A DNA stretch of 44,056 bases from Parachlamydiales bacterium (lineage in GTDB: Bacteria; Chlamydiota; Chlamydiia; Chlamydiales; Rhabdochlamydiaceae): NCBI GenBank assembly GCA_947474635.1, contig CANJJB010000008.1:1-44056 (forward strand). The letters are read 5' to 3'. This document shows, piece by piece, positions 1-9,741 of the stretch (the first letter of the stretch is position 1; every line of letters begins with the position of its first letter). Under the pieces are notes generated by a model. It did no database searches. It was not told where the DNA came from and worked only from the letters and a program-made list of their open reading frames with translations. The translations under genes and the position numbers were made by a program.

Positions 1-2
1 CA

Positions 3-62
3 AGTTATCAAGAAAAGGGATATGACTATGTTTCTTGCCACGCTTATTTGCGTGCTGAATAA
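3..62 (+). CDS. C-terminal tail of an upstream gene (partial, unidentified)
   Basis: Frame 3 is open from the left edge and ends in TAA at 60-62, giving a 19-residue tail (SYQEKGYDYVSCHAYLRAE). The stop lies 8 nt before the tyrB start, which fits a co-directional upstream gene. In C. trachomatis greA precedes tyrB, so greA is one candidate, but the tail is too short to identify. This could also be a chance open frame. Confidence 0.35.
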   Translation, partial: SYQEKGYDYVSCHAYLRAE

Positions 63-70
63 GGCTAAAA

Positions 71-1276
71 ATGTCGAAGGTTTCTTTCAAACATATTTCT
101 CAGGCTCCTCCCGATCCTATCTTTGGATTAATGTCAGATTTTGCTGCAGATACAAGGGGAAGCAAGATCCTCTTAAGTGTGGGAGTCTATGTTGATGAAC
201 AGGGAAAAGTTCCCATACTGCAATCAGTTAAAAAAGCAGAAAAAAATCTAATAGCAAGAGAAGAAACAAAGAGTTATTTGCCGATTGAAGGGGAGAAAAA
301 TTTTCTGAATAAGATAGGCAGTCTTATTTTTGGAGATTTTGTTTGGCTAAAACAGCGTGAGTGTATTGTAGCAGCGCAAACACCCGGTGGCACAGGCGCT
401 TTAAGAATAGGCGGAGAGTTTTTAAAAAAAGAGGTGGGGGATACAATTGGGGTATCTGATCCTACGTGGGTAAATCACAGAGGCGTTTTTACAGCCTGTG
501 GGTTAAAACTCGATATCTACCCCTACTACAGCCTTCAAACGCAGAAGCTAGAGTTTGAGAGATTTATCAAGCACATGGAAAGTTTGACGACAGGCACGAT
601 TGTACTTTTGCACGCCTGTTGTCATAATCCTACGGGATCGGATTTTACTTTCGATCAGTGGAAAATAATTTCCGATCTATTTTTAGCCAAGGGACTGATT
701 CCTTTTTTTGATTTTGCTTACCAAGGGTTTCGGGAGGGGTTAGAAGAGGATGCTGCAGCGATTCGTTTATTTGCAGAAGCAGGGCACCACATGCTTGTAG
801 CGTATTCTCTTTCTAAGAACTTTGGGCTGTATGCTGAGAGAACAGGCGGTTTATTTATTCTTACAGAATCCGCAGAGGTAGCCTCTAACGTACTTTCAAA
901 GGTTAAGTCACTCATTCGCACCACGTACTCAAATCCGCCGCTCCACGGGTCTGCTATTGCTACAGAAATTTTATCCAATCCCCAACTAAAGCAGGAATGG
1001 ACGCAAGAGGTAAGTCTCATGCGCGCGCGCATTATTAAAATGAGACAGCTTTTTTGCAGGGCTCTTGTTGCAAAATCTCAGAAAAGAGATTTCCGGTTTT
1101 TACTTGAGAAATCTGGGATGTTTTGTTTCACGGGGTTGGATAAACAAGAAGTGAGTCAGTTAAGAGACAAGTTCGGTATTTACATGACGCACGATGGAAG
1201 AATGAACCTCTCAGGACTCAATGAAAAAAACTTAGACACCGTTGTAGATGCCATTTTAAAAGTTTGTGCAGTATGA
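71..1276 (+). CDS. tyrB: Aspartate/aromatic amino acid aminotransferase (class I, PLP-dependent)
   Basis: This 401-residue protein has the length and motif order of the AspC/TyrB subgroup of fold-type I aminotransferases, which move amino groups between aspartate or aromatic amino acids and 2-oxo acids in the cytosol. Visible motifs are the glycine-rich cofactor-binding segment TPGGTGAL, the HNPTG turn, the DFAYQGF strand and the SLSKNFGLY segment, whose lysine should form the PLP Schiff base. An arginine for the substrate carboxylate is expected near the C-terminus, but I did not place it. The stop overlaps the mreC start by 4 nt (ATGA), so the two genes are probably translationally coupled. 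C. trachomatis has the same tyrB-mreC pair. The family assignment is secure; aromatic versus aspartate preference is not determined. Confidence 0.9.
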   Translation: MSKVSFKHISQAPPDPIFGLMSDFAADTRGSKILLSVGVYVDEQGKVPILQSVKKAEKNLIAREETKSYLPIEGEKNFLNKIGSLIFGDFVWLKQRECIVAAQTPGGTGALRIGGEFLKKEVGDTIGVSDPTWVNHRGVFTACGLKLDIYPYYSLQTQKLEFERFIKHMESLTTGTIVLLHACCHNPTGSDFTFDQWKIISDLFLAKGLIPFFDFAYQGFREGLEEDAAAIRLFAEAGHHMLVAYSLSKNFGLYAERTGGLFILTESAEVASNVLSKVKSLIRTTYSNPPLHGSAIATEILSNPQLKQEWTQEVSLMRARIIKMRQLFCRALVAKSQKRDFRFLLEKSGMFCFTGLDKQEVSQLRDKFGIYMTHDGRMNLSGLNEKNLDTVVDAILKVCAV

Positions 1277-2415
1277 GAAGGATTTCTTATAAATCATTTG
1301 TGGGTCTTTTCTTTCTGATCTTTTTTGTGCTCAGTCTTCAACCTAAAACAGCAAATACGCTGAGGTCTTTCACATCATCTCTCATATCTCCTTCTTGGAG
1401 AGGAATGAGCGTAGTGAAGAGCACATGCCTTAAAATGTTAAGATGGCTACCTGCTCCTTCAGCCTCTTCTCCACAGGTTTTGCGCGCTATTGCCGTCATA
1501 AAAAGAGAAAACCATATACTCAAAGAGCAGGTAGATTTGCTAAAGAAGCACTTAGAGACAGAAGTCTTTCTTTTAGCCCAAATAGATAAGTTAAAAATTC
1601 CTGCTGAGCAAGAGCTCTTTTTAAGAAGGCAAGAAGAGCTCCTACATCTTGTAGACCTCCAAACGCAGTTTGTATCTGCCAAAGTCATTTTTAGAGAACC
1701 TTCTGTGTGGGGAAGCTCTCTTTGGGTCAATGTGGGACAGAAAACAAACCGCGCTTTAGGCAAACAACTCGTTTGTAAAAATAGCCCTGTTGTCATAGGA
1801 ACAACTGTTGTTGGGGTTATTGAATATGTGGGAGAAAAAAGATCAAGAGTGCGCTTAATTACCGATGCAAGTCTTGTTCCTTCTGTACGCGCTGTAAGAG
1901 GGTCAGAACAAAATCGTGTTCTTTTGGAAAAAATTAACAACCTCGTCTCTCTCTTAGATAAAAGAGAAGATATAGACAAAAATCTACAAGAGGGTCTTGT
2001 AAAATTAACAAAGCACCTCTCTTTGGAAACATCCAACCTTTATTTGGCCAAAGGGGAACTAAGAGGAACAAGTGAGCCTCTTTGGAGATCAAGAGGCATT
2101 TCTTTAAAAGGTGTTGGATTTAATTACGATTTTCCAGATGAAGAAGGCCCCGCACGTCACATATACACAGGAGAGTTCTTAGACAGTTTTTCTAAGTATG
2201 CTTCTCTTTCGCTGATACAAGAAGGAGACTTGCTTGTCACAACAGGTCTCGATGGGGTTTTCCCCAAGGGCCTAGAGGTTGCTTACGTTACATCTGTTGA
2301 GCCACTTGTTGAGGGAGCTTGCTCTTATAATATTACAGCAAAATCTCTCGTGGAAAATCTTGATAACTTGGCCTCTGTTACTATTTTGCCGCCTTATGAA
2401 ATTGAGGAATATTAG
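1273..2415 (+). CDS. mreC: MreC-like rod shape-determining protein
   Basis: The protein has about 380 residues from the ATG that overlaps the tyrB stop; an earlier start at 1264 adds only three residues. It has a short basic N-terminus, one membrane segment (about residues 6-24), a coiled coil (about 70-125) and a C-terminal beta-rich domain containing VGQKTNRALGKQLV and GVIEYVGEKRSRVRLITD, which match the MreC fold. A late GDLLVTTGLDGVFPKGLEVAYV segment is the usual MreC signature. MreC links MreB to the peptidoglycan machinery from the periplasmic side, and in chlamydiae MreB directs septal peptidoglycan. The 3' end overlaps the convergent putA gene by 4 nt. A 60-residue insertion (about 210-270) between the two beta parts is longer than in typical MreC and fits a chlamydial variant. 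Confidence 0.85.
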   Translation: MRRISYKSFVGLFFLIFFVLSLQPKTANTLRSFTSSLISPSWRGMSVVKSTCLKMLRWLPAPSASSPQVLRAIAVIKRENHILKEQVDLLKKHLETEVFLLAQIDKLKIPAEQELFLRRQEELLHLVDLQTQFVSAKVIFREPSVWGSSLWVNVGQKTNRALGKQLVCKNSPVVIGTTVVGVIEYVGEKRSRVRLITDASLVPSVRAVRGSEQNRVLLEKINNLVSLLDKREDIDKNLQEGLVKLTKHLSLETSNLYLAKGELRGTSEPLWRSRGISLKGVGFNYDFPDEEGPARHIYTGEFLDSFSKYASLSLIQEGDLLVTTGLDGVFPKGLEVAYVTSVEPLVEGACSYNITAKSLVENLDNLASVTILPPYEIEEY

Positions 2416-5400
2416 ATGATTGGCTTTCTCACTTCCCCTTCTCTTTCCCCTAGATTTCCATAGCGGTGGTAATCAGTGCTGGTTGCCACTTCTCTTAAGT
2501 AATGCAAAAGCTCAAATCTGCCGTTTGCAAGGACGGGAGCATGGGCAATGTGGGAAGCAGATTCACTTGCAGCTTTGATAAGCGCAGGAGTAGGCGCAGA
2601 CAAAATACGGATGCGTTTAAAAACTCCTAGGCGGACGCGCTCTAAGAAATGCTCTTCCGTTTCTTGAATGAGTTTAAAGGTAACAAAGAGGCGCTTCCAA
2701 GATTCAGAAAAAATAAGAGAGCTTTGCTCTTTTGAAAAACTAACTTGGATAGGATTATTAAAACCTATAGCAGCAAGGCAGATTCTCAAAATATCTAGAT
2801 GGGAATCATGCGGATAAATACGGAAGACAATGCCATGCTCTGGTTTATAGGATAGAAAGTTATCTTGCCCTACAAGTTTCGTGCTATCGTGAGCGTGTTG
2901 AAATTTCTTACCCCAGTGAGCGTAACTAGCAAAGCTTGCTTTCCAAGAGGCAGTCTCATCGGGAGATAATTTAACTTTTGCAGATAAGCGTTTGAAGTGT
3001 TCGATGAAAGAGCCTTGGGGGCTTTTTTCTTTTGGTAGAGAGTTTTGTGTAATGTGTAAGAATTGAGCAATGTAGTTGGGCCCCCCTGCTTTGGCGCCAC
3101 TACCAAAGTGACTTGCTTTGCATCCACCAAAGGGTTGTCTTTGCACGATTGCACCTGTGATACTGCGATTGATGTAAAGATTGCCTGCCTCAATTTTCTT
3201 AAGCCATAAGGCTTGCTCTCTTTCGTCTAAGCTGTGCAGCCCCGATGTCAGACCATAGGGCGTTCCATTGACGAGGTGGATAGCATGTTCAAGATTTTTA
3301 GCACGCATCACTCCGAGAACAGGACCAAAAAATTCCGTTTTGTGCGAAAAGCTTCCCTCTTTTACACCGAGTTTAATGCCAGGAGACCATAAGCTTGGGT
3401 TGTTAGGGTTTTTTCTTGGTTGCACGAGCCACTCTTCACCTTCTTCTAAAGATGTGAGCGCAGTTAAAAGTGCGCCTTCTGGTGGATGGATGAGCGGCAC
3501 AACTTTGGAAGAGAGATCCCACGCAGAGCCTATCTTTAAACTCTCTGCAGCATCTTTTAGATGTTTATGGAAAAGGGGATCGTCATAGACTTCTGCTTCT
3601 AATATGGCAAGACTTGCAGCGCTACATTTTTGTCCCGAATGTCCAAAAGCTGATTGAAGTAGGTCTTTGATGGCAAGATCTCTATCAGAAAGAGCTGTAA
3701 CAATCAGGGCATTTTTTCCGCCTGTTTCTGCGGCAAGATCAAGGCCAGGGCGGAGTTTGAGAAATAACTTAGCAGTCGCAGTAGCTCCTGTCAGACACAC
3801 CATATTCACGCGCTCATCTTTAATAAGTAAAGAGCCTACTGGATCATCGACACAGTTAATAAACTGCAGCACATCTTTGGGAATGCCAACATCCCACAAC
3901 ATATTGACAAGTACCCATCCAGAGAGCGCAGCTTCTGGTGCTGGCTTAAAGATGACGCAGTTGCCAGCTACAAGAGCTGCAAAAATGCCACCTGCAGGAA
4001 TAGAAATAGGAAAATTCCAGGGAGGTGTAATGAGCACAGTTCCTTTGGGAGTGAGTGTGATATCTTTGTGCTCTAAGGTTTCTTGCATACTCTTCCAGTA
4101 ATACTCAGCAAAGTCTATTGCCTCTGAGATTTCTGGATCAGATTCTAAAGGGGTTTTGCCACCATCAAGTAGCATGACTCCTACGAGATCACCTCTTTTT
4201 TCACGCATTTTTTGCGCAGCTAAACGTAAGAGCTCTGAGCGTTTTTCTAAAGAGGTTTCCTGCCATAGGCTTTCTGCTGCTTTGGCAGTTGTTAGAGCCT
4301 CATCAACATGGGTCCACTCAGCAAGGGTGTAGGTATATTTGACTTCTTGGGGATTAGAAGGATCAAATCCTTTCCCTTCTTGTTTACTTTTGGTGAGTTC
4401 TTTGCCTCCAATGACACAAGGCACGTGGGTTATTTTTTTGTTTTTCCATTCTTCAATAATTTTGTCTATCCAGATTTTATTTTTTATGAGAGAAAAATCT
4501 GTGTCAGCTTCATTCTCAAAAGGATCTTTTGCAGAAAGAGCAATAGGAGGCAGCGTTCTATCTTGGGTTCTACGGGGCTGAAGAGATGCTGACTGGATAA
4601 GATCGCAGGATTTTTCAAATAATTGCGCCTGCTCTTGCCACTCGTGCGTATAGGGTTTTAGTCCAAAGGTATGACGCAGAAAGTTATCTGGGCCTGTATT
4701 TTCATCGAGTCTTCGAATGAGGTAGGCAACAGCATTTTGAAAATCTTTTTTCGTTGCAACAGGGCAATAAAGCAACATCCCCTTAGCAACAAGGTGTACT
4801 ACTTTGCGGATAGACTCTGCCATTCCTTCAAGCATTTCAAAAGAGACCTCTTTTTCTACTGCATATTCTGCGCGCAGTATGAGAGCAAACGCGATATCAA
4901 AAAGATTGTGAGATGCAATGCCGAGGTGCGCTGCCTTGGCATTTTCAGGAATACATCCGTAGGCCACCATACGTTTATAGTTAGCGTCGACGTCAGATTT
5001 TTTTTTGTAGGGTGCTTGAGGCCAGCCGCGCAGAGATGCTTCACAGTGCTCCATCGCAAGGTTAGCGCCTTTAACAATCCTGATTTTAATAGGAGCGCCG
5101 TGATTTTTGACGCGGTGCATTGCCCATGTTGTTAGCTCCTTTTGAATTTCATGAGAATCGGGCAGGTAAGCCTGTAGAACAATGCCCGCAGAAAAATGAT
5201 GAAATTCTGGCTCTTCCAATACTTTTTTAAATAGCGCTACCGTGATTCTTAAGTCGCGGTATTCTTCCATATCAAGATTTACGAATTTAGGAGTTGTCGT
5301 TCCATCTCTATGTGTAAATTTATGCGCTTTAGCAACTCTGTAGAGTTGTCTTAACCTTTTTGCTAGGTGTTCAATTGTATAATCAAAAGCTACCAAGTTG

Positions 5401-6035
5401 ATTTGGGAGAAGATGGAAGACACTTTGATGGAGACATACTCGATGTCATCTTGGCTTAAGTCATGTAAATAGAGGTTCACTCTTTTTTGAGCCTCTTCCT
5501 CACCTAAAATAGCTTCCCCAATATGATTGAGGTTTAATCGGATGCCTTCTGCCCTTCTTTTTTTAATATGCTCTGAAAGTGCATGTTTTTCTCCTGGTAA
5601 CACGACAGTTGCAGTTTCTTTTCTCAGAATCCATGTTCCCAAAGGAACAAAGAAAAAGGAAAATGTTTTTCCAAAAATTTGAAACAGGTTTAAAGCCGCG
5701 CGTTTAAACAAAGAGAGATAACGAGGATTACCAAAATAGGAGAGAAGGTAGGTGAGTTGGTTAGCGATACGCTTATTGCTACTAGAGCGGAAGCATTGAT
5801 CTGTCATGGCAGTTGTAAACGCTTTTCCTTTCAGATCGGACATCATTCTTGCCAATTCTTTTTGTCTACGCTTTTCTTGCCTTGTTTCGTTGCGGCGCGC
5901 CTCTGATAGTAGTAGAGCTGCGAGCGTAATCGATGTTTTTTGTCTTTGCTGGGGTGTCTGTACTTTTCCTTCTGCTAATTCTAGAATTTCTAGGGCCTTA
6001 AGGATATCTTCAGAGTCTTCTCTTGCCTTTGACAT
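2412..6035 (-). CDS. putA: Bifunctional proline dehydrogenase / delta-1-pyrroline-5-carboxylate dehydrogenase
   Basis: This 1207-residue two-domain enzyme oxidises proline to glutamate. The N-terminal half is a FAD-dependent PRODH barrel with KIRIVKGANLAMEH and the YLIRRLDENTG motif that binds proline. The C-terminal half is an aldehyde dehydrogenase with PPWNFPISIPAGG, the ETGGKN general-base glutamate, and SGQKCSAAS carrying the catalytic cysteine. No ribbon-helix-helix DNA-binding domain is visible at the N-terminus, so it should be enzymatic only. About 170 residues follow the ALDH domain, a C-terminal extension also seen in long PutA types. The gene diverges from groEL and its end overlaps mreC by 4 nt. 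Proline catabolism is absent from classical Chlamydia, which supports an environmental chlamydia. Confidence 0.93.
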   Translation of the reverse strand: MSKAREDSEDILKALEILELAEGKVQTPQQRQKTSITLAALLLSEARRNETRQEKRRQKELARMMSDLKGKAFTTAMTDQCFRSSSNKRIANQLTYLLSYFGNPRYLSLFKRAALNLFQIFGKTFSFFFVPLGTWILRKETATVVLPGEKHALSEHIKKRRAEGIRLNLNHIGEAILGEEEAQKRVNLYLHDLSQDDIEYVSIKVSSIFSQINLVAFDYTIEHLAKRLRQLYRVAKAHKFTHRDGTTTPKFVNLDMEEYRDLRITVALFKKVLEEPEFHHFSAGIVLQAYLPDSHEIQKELTTWAMHRVKNHGAPIKIRIVKGANLAMEHCEASLRGWPQAPYKKKSDVDANYKRMVAYGCIPENAKAAHLGIASHNLFDIAFALILRAEYAVEKEVSFEMLEGMAESIRKVVHLVAKGMLLYCPVATKKDFQNAVAYLIRRLDENTGPDNFLRHTFGLKPYTHEWQEQAQLFEKSCDLIQSASLQPRRTQDRTLPPIALSAKDPFENEADTDFSLIKNKIWIDKIIEEWKNKKITHVPCVIGGKELTKSKQEGKGFDPSNPQEVKYTYTLAEWTHVDEALTTAKAAESLWQETSLEKRSELLRLAAQKMREKRGDLVGVMLLDGGKTPLESDPEISEAIDFAEYYWKSMQETLEHKDITLTPKGTVLITPPWNFPISIPAGGIFAALVAGNCVIFKPAPEAALSGWVLVNMLWDVGIPKDVLQFINCVDDPVGSLLIKDERVNMVCLTGATATAKLFLKLRPGLDLAAETGGKNALIVTALSDRDLAIKDLLQSAFGHSGQKCSAASLAILEAEVYDDPLFHKHLKDAAESLKIGSAWDLSSKVVPLIHPPEGALLTALTSLEEGEEWLVQPRKNPNNPSLWSPGIKLGVKEGSFSHKTEFFGPVLGVMRAKNLEHAIHLVNGTPYGLTSGLHSLDEREQALWLKKIEAGNLYINRSITGAIVQRQPFGGCKASHFGSGAKAGGPNYIAQFLHITQNSLPKEKSPQGSFIEHFKRLSAKVKLSPDETASWKASFASYAHWGKKFQHAHDSTKLVGQDNFLSYKPEHGIVFRIYPHDSHLDILRICLAAIGFNNPIQVSFSKEQSSLIFSESWKRLFVTFKLIQETEEHFLERVRLGVFKRIRILSAPTPALIKAASESASHIAHAPVLANGRFELLHYLREVATSTDYHRYGNLGEREGEVRKPII

Positions 6036-6145
6036 GTATTAAATTCCTTAGTACTGATACTTTCTTTCTGCATATCAAAAAACAGATAACCGACAAAGGA
6101 TTTTTTTATTAGAAGTTAGCAGTTTCAAAAACGGTCTGCTAATTC

Positions 6146-6174
6146 TTGACAGAAAACGACAGAGAAAGTAATAT
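6146..6174 (+). promoter_or_regulatory. Sigma70-type promoter of groEL
   Basis: TTGACA at 6146-6151 and TAATAT at 6169-6174 are separated by exactly 17 nt, close to the consensus. Transcription would start about 20 nt before the groEL ATG, with a purine-rich ribosome site (AAGGTAGG) just upstream of 6201. No CIRCE inverted repeat (the HrcA operator) is visible in 6036-6200. Confidence 0.75.
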
Positions 6175-6200
6175 CTTAACTCAAAGTAAGGTAGGTAAAC

Positions 6201-7856
6201 ATGTCGAAAATGATGCAATTTCACGAAGAAGCTCTTAGATCCATTCTTAAAGGCGTAAAAACGCTTGCAAAAGCCGTTATCGTAACACTTGGTCCTAAAG
6301 GAAGGAATGTTGTGATTAACAGAGGACCTGGATCTCCTCTTTCTACAAAAGACGGCGTGACCGTTGCCAAAGAAATTTCCCTCAAAGATAAATATGAAAA
6401 CATGGGCGCGCAGCTCGTTAAAGAAGCCTCCATGAAAACTTCTGATGTTGCTGGCGATGGCACAACAACTGCAATTGTACTAGCAGAAGCTATATACGGA
6501 GAAGGCGTCAAGATGGTCATTTCTGGTGCTAATCCTATGAGTTTAAAAAGAGGGATTGAAAAAGCCGTCGAAAAAATGATAAAAGAATTAGACTCTATTG
6601 CTGTAAAAATTTCCAAACACGAAGAAGTGAAACAAATTGCAACCATTTCAGCAAATAACGATCCAGAAATTGGAGCCATGATTGCAGAGGCCATGGAGAA
6701 AGTAGGAAAAGATGGCACCATTACTATTGCGGAAGCCAAAGGGATTGACACGACTTTAGATGTGGTCGAAGGCCTCCAGTTTGATAAAGGGTACGCATCT
6801 CCTTATTTCGTAACAAATTCAGAAAAGATGACTGTTGAGCTAGATAATCCGCTCATTTTTATTACCGATAAAAAGATTTCTACCGCTAAAGAGCTCGTTC
6901 CCATTCTTGAAAAAATCATGGAGCCGGGTGCAAGACCTTTACTGATCATTGCAGATGACGTAGACGGTGAGGCGCTTGCTACTTTAGTGATTAATAAAAT
7001 CAAAGCAGGTATCCCTGTTTGTGCTGTTAAAGCACCTGCTTTTGGAGATAGACGGAAAGCATTTTTAGAAGACATTGCCATTTTAACAGGCGCAACTGTT
7101 TTATCAGAAGAAGTGGGACTCTCTTTCGATGACTTCGATCTCACTCATCTAGGAAAGGCTAAAAAAGTCAACGTAGCCAAAGAAACAACGACGATTATTG
7201 ATGGAGCAGGCTCTACTAAAAAGATCCAAGAAAGAGTATCTTTAGTCCGCCTTGAACTTGGCAGAGCAACTTCTGAATATGATATTGAAAAACTCCAAGA
7301 CAGACTTTCTAAACTTGCTGGCGGTGTAGCTGTTATTAACATAGGCGCTGCTACAGAAACAGAGCTAAAAGAGAAAAAAGCTAGAGTAGAAGATGCTCTA
7401 CATGCAACTAGAGCTGCTGTTGCTGAAGGGATTGTTCCTGGTGGAGGCGTTGCGCTTTTAAGAGCTATTAAGTCGCTTGAAACTTTAGATCTCCCAGATG
7501 ATGAGCAAGCAGGTGTAGAAATTATTCGCAAAGCTGCTTACGCTCCAGCCATTGCTATTGCTAGCAACTGTGGAAAACAAGGCAATCTTATTGCCGAAAA
7601 AATCTTTGAAAGACAAGGCGCTTGGGGATATAACGGTCTTACAGATGAGTTTGCAGATCTCATCAAAGATGGCGTCATAGATCCTGTGCTTGTTACTAAG
7701 AGCGCTCTAACAAATGCAGCTTCTGTGTCTTCTATGCTTCTCACCATCGCCGCTATGATCACTGATAAACCTGAGCCCAAATCTAAAAAATCAGCAAACT
7801 CGATGCAAGGCATGGGCGGTATGGGAGGAATGGGTGGCATGGGCGATATGATGTAG
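6201..7856 (+). CDS. groEL: 60 kDa chaperonin GroEL (paralogue at the ahpC locus)
   Basis: This 551-residue group I chaperonin has the ATP-binding segments [10 protein letters not shown] and AGDGTTTA, the catalytic aspartate in [12 protein letters not shown], the apical GYASPYF and [12 protein letters not shown] segments, and a C-terminal GGM-rich tail ending DMM. All ring-forming and ATPase motifs I can check are intact, so it should be active. No groES lies next to it. Chlamydiae carry three groEL genes, and the one next to ahpC in C. trachomatis is a secondary copy (groEL2, CT604); the ahpC gene about 0.8 kb downstream suggests the same paralogue here. The presence of a normal GGM tail is of note, because the secondary copies are usually described as divergent. 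Confidence is high for the family and moderate for the paralogue. Confidence 0.95.
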   Translation: MSKMMQFHEEALRSILKGVKTLAKAVIVTLGPKGRNVVINRGPGSPLSTKDGVTVAKEISLKDKYENMGAQLVKEASMKTSDVAGDGTTTAIVLAEAIYGEGVKMVISGANPMSLKRGIEKAVEKMIKELDSIAVKISKHEEVKQIATISANNDPEIGAMIAEAMEKVGKDGTITIAEAKGIDTTLDVVEGLQFDKGYASPYFVTNSEKMTVELDNPLIFITDKKISTAKELVPILEKIMEPGARPLLIIADDVDGEALATLVINKIKAGIPVCAVKAPAFGDRRKAFLEDIAILTGATVLSEEVGLSFDDFDLTHLGKAKKVNVAKETTTIIDGAGSTKKIQERVSLVRLELGRATSEYDIEKLQDRLSKLAGGVAVINIGAATETELKEKKARVEDALHATRAAVAEGIVPGGGVALLRAIKSLETLDLPDDEQAGVEIIRKAAYAPAIAIASNCGKQGNLIAEKIFERQGAWGYNGLTDEFADLIKDGVIDPVLVTKSALTNAASVSSMLLTIAAMITDKPEPKSKKSANSMQGMGGMGGMGGMGDMM

Positions 7857-7921
7857 CTTGCTTACGATGCTTAAAGAAAAGCTTGCCTAAAACTGATTTA
7901 TCAGGGAAAATGCGGAACCTT

Positions 7922-7995
7922 GCACTGGTAGCTCAGTTGGATAGAGTACCCGGCTACGAACCGGGTGGTCGGAGGTTCGAATCCTCTCCGGTGCG
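7922..7995 (+). tRNA. tRNA-Arg (ACG)
   Basis: A complete cloverleaf is visible. The acceptor stem GCACTGG pairs with CCGGTGC (one G-T pair), the D arm is GCTC/GAGT, the anticodon stem CCCGG/CCGGG carries loop CTACGAA with anticodon ACG, and the T arm is GGAGG/CCTCT with loop TTCGAAT. The discriminator base is G and no CCA is encoded, so tails must be added by a CCA-adding enzyme such as the one at 23741-24988. Confidence 0.96.
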
Positions 7996-8014
7996 AATTT
8001 TCTGTATATAAAAT

Positions 8015-8650
8015 ATGATAGTAAAAGTTTTTTCAGCAGGCCCCCTCGAGACAAATACAGTGTTATTGGCGTGTTCCAAGACGCATAAGGCAGCCATTAT
8101 CGACGTCCCCTTTGAAAGCGTTCCTCTTCTGATGGAGGAAATCAAAAGAAATTCTCTTCAGCCTCAGATGATTTTATTGACTCATTCTCATTGGGATCAT
8201 ATTGGCGCTGCTATAGAGCTCAAAGAAAAATTAAAAATACCCATTTATATCCATGCAGAAGATGCCAAGAACTTAGAAGCTCCAGGATCAGATGGTCTTC
8301 CTCTATTTTTTCCTGTTAAGGGAGGAGTTCCAGATCACCTTCTCAAAGATGGACAACTGATAGAATTAGGATCGCTCAAAATAGAAGTGATCCATACCCC
8401 CGGCCACACTCCTGGAGGGGTTTGTTTTTGGATCAAGGATGAAGGAGTATTAATTGCTGGGGATACTCTTTTCCAAGGGACCATAGGAAAACTCAGTCTT
8501 CCTACAGGACGGCCGCACTTGATGTGGGAATCTTTAAAAAAGCTATCAAAATTACCTTCCCATACTAGAGTGATACCAGGACATGGAGAGGAGACCACCA
8601 TAGGCGCTGAGAGTTGGCTTAGCGATCCTGAAAAAAAATTTGGAGGATGA
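8015..8650 (+). CDS. Metallo-beta-lactamase-fold hydrolase (glyoxalase II-like)
   Basis: The protein has 211 residues. The metal-binding signature THSHWDHIGA, a second histidine in TPGHTPGG, the metal-bridging aspartate in LIAGDTLF and a late GHG in VIPGHGEETTIG are the ordered motifs of the class B hydrolase fold. The length fits the YcbL/glyoxalase II-like group of small hydrolases that act on thioesters such as lactoylglutathione. The substrate cannot be told from sequence. It follows the tRNA gene by 19 nt, and its stop lies 1 nt before the ahpC start, so the two genes are likely co-transcribed. The pairing with a peroxiredoxin suggests a detoxification role, which is an inference. Confidence 0.85.
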   Translation: MIVKVFSAGPLETNTVLLACSKTHKAAIIDVPFESVPLLMEEIKRNSLQPQMILLTHSHWDHIGAAIELKEKLKIPIYIHAEDAKNLEAPGSDGLPLFFPVKGGVPDHLLKDGQLIELGSLKIEVIHTPGHTPGGVCFWIKDEGVLIAGDTLFQGTIGKLSLPTGRPHLMWESLKKLSKLPSHTRVIPGHGEETTIGAESWLSDPEKKFGG

Positions 8651-8651
8651 C

Positions 8652-9245
8652 ATGACAAGTTTAATGATTGGAAAAGCAGCACCTCATTTTAAAGCAAGCG
8701 CTGCTCTAAAAGGTGCCGTTGTCGACAACTTTTCTTTAGATGCTTTTCTTGGAAAATACGTAGTATTTTTTTTCTATCCCCTTGATTTTACATTTGTTTG
8801 CCCAACCGAGCTACATGCATTTCAGGAAAAGCTTCAAGCTTTTGAAGAAAGAAATACACAGGTCGTCGGATGTTCTGTCGATAGCGCCTATTCCCATTTT
8901 GCTTGGTTAAATATGCCTAAAGCAAAGGGCGGTATTGAAGGCGTTACTTATCCACTTGTGTCAGATTTAAGAAAAACAATTGCCTCTGATTATCACGTAT
9001 TGAACGAGACCCAAGGCATTGCTTATCGAGGTCTTTTTATTCTGGATAAGCAGGGATTTATTCGTCATCAATTGGTGAACGATTTGCCGCTAGGAAGATC
9101 TGTAGATGAGGCTCTTCGCATCATAGATGCCCTCATCCATTATGAGAATTTTGGAGAGGTCTGTCCGGCTAATTGGCAGGTGGGAAAAAAAACTATGGCG
9201 GCTTCTCAAGAAGGCCTAGAAACTTATTTTTCAGCTGTGAAATAA
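8652..9245 (+). CDS. ahpC: Typical 2-Cys peroxiredoxin (AhpC/TSA)
   Basis: The protein has 197 residues from the ATG at 8652. A TTG codon at 8640 lies in the same frame, but GGAGG at 8643-8647 is the ribosome site and places the start at 8652. The peroxidatic cysteine is in FTFVCPTEL and the resolving cysteine in EVCPANW, which defines a 2-Cys peroxiredoxin that reduces hydrogen peroxide, alkyl hydroperoxides and peroxynitrite. The DPLGR-like segment is NDLPLGRSVDEALR, as in the family. C. trachomatis has the same gene beside groEL2. The 3' end overlaps the convergent small gene by 22 nt. Confidence 0.95.
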   Translation: MTSLMIGKAAPHFKASAALKGAVVDNFSLDAFLGKYVVFFFYPLDFTFVCPTELHAFQEKLQAFEERNTQVVGCSVDSAYSHFAWLNMPKAKGGIEGVTYPLVSDLRKTIASDYHVLNETQGIAYRGLFILDKQGFIRHQLVNDLPLGRSVDEALRIIDALIHYENFGEVCPANWQVGKKTMAASQEGLETYFSAVK

Positions 9246-9616
9246 TCGTAGAGATCCCTTTCAGAAAGAATGATCAATGTGCGGTGGATGGCACATAAGG
9301 TCACTGCTTCTTTAATGATTGTTTTGTCGCCGACGCCAGGAAGGCAAATGGCAGATAGGTTGTAGGGCAAATTATTATTTTTTAAAATGTGGAACCCTCT
9401 TAAGTAAGCTTCTCTACTAAAGCCCTCTTCTTCAACTCTGAAAAACACAAGCTCTTGCTTGCCGCTTAAGAATTGGATGGCAAATCTGATGCCTTGACTA
9501 TCTTCAGGGGCATTGCCTAGAGCTTCAAAAAGTTGTATGAGGGAAGAGCATGGGAGAGGACGGCTATAGTCTCCTTTTTCTGACTCCCCAAATACAAAGA
9601 CGCATTTCTTTTTCAT
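9224..9616 (-). CDS. Conserved-looking small protein, unknown function
   Basis: This 130-residue soluble protein has no membrane segment or signal peptide. It starts MKKKCVFVFGESEKGDY and contains SRPLPCSSLIQLFEALG and a central FAIQFLSGKQELVFFRVEEEG stretch; no catalytic motif is recognised. In C. trachomatis a small hypothetical gene (CT602) lies beside ahpC, and this may be its orthologue by position only. The reading frame has clear codon structure and its 3' end overlaps ahpC by 22 nt in convergent orientation. Function is unknown. Confidence 0.7.
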   Translation of the reverse strand: MKKKCVFVFGESEKGDYSRPLPCSSLIQLFEALGNAPEDSQGIRFAIQFLSGKQELVFFRVEEEGFSREAYLRGFHILKNNNLPYNLSAICLPGVGDKTIIKEAVTLCAIHRTLIILSERDLYDYFTAEK

Positions 9617-9741
9617 GCCAACCTCTTTTTTTTGTCATACACACATGTAAAAAATATTTAAACATATTTTATATAAAAGCTTTGTAGACATTAAGAGATC
9701 CTAATAGGTAAAATCTAATAAAAACAGTTAATGGGTAATTT

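Noticed and set aside
6036-6200. CIRCE operator before groEL
   Set aside because: No TTAGCACTC-type inverted repeat found by eye.
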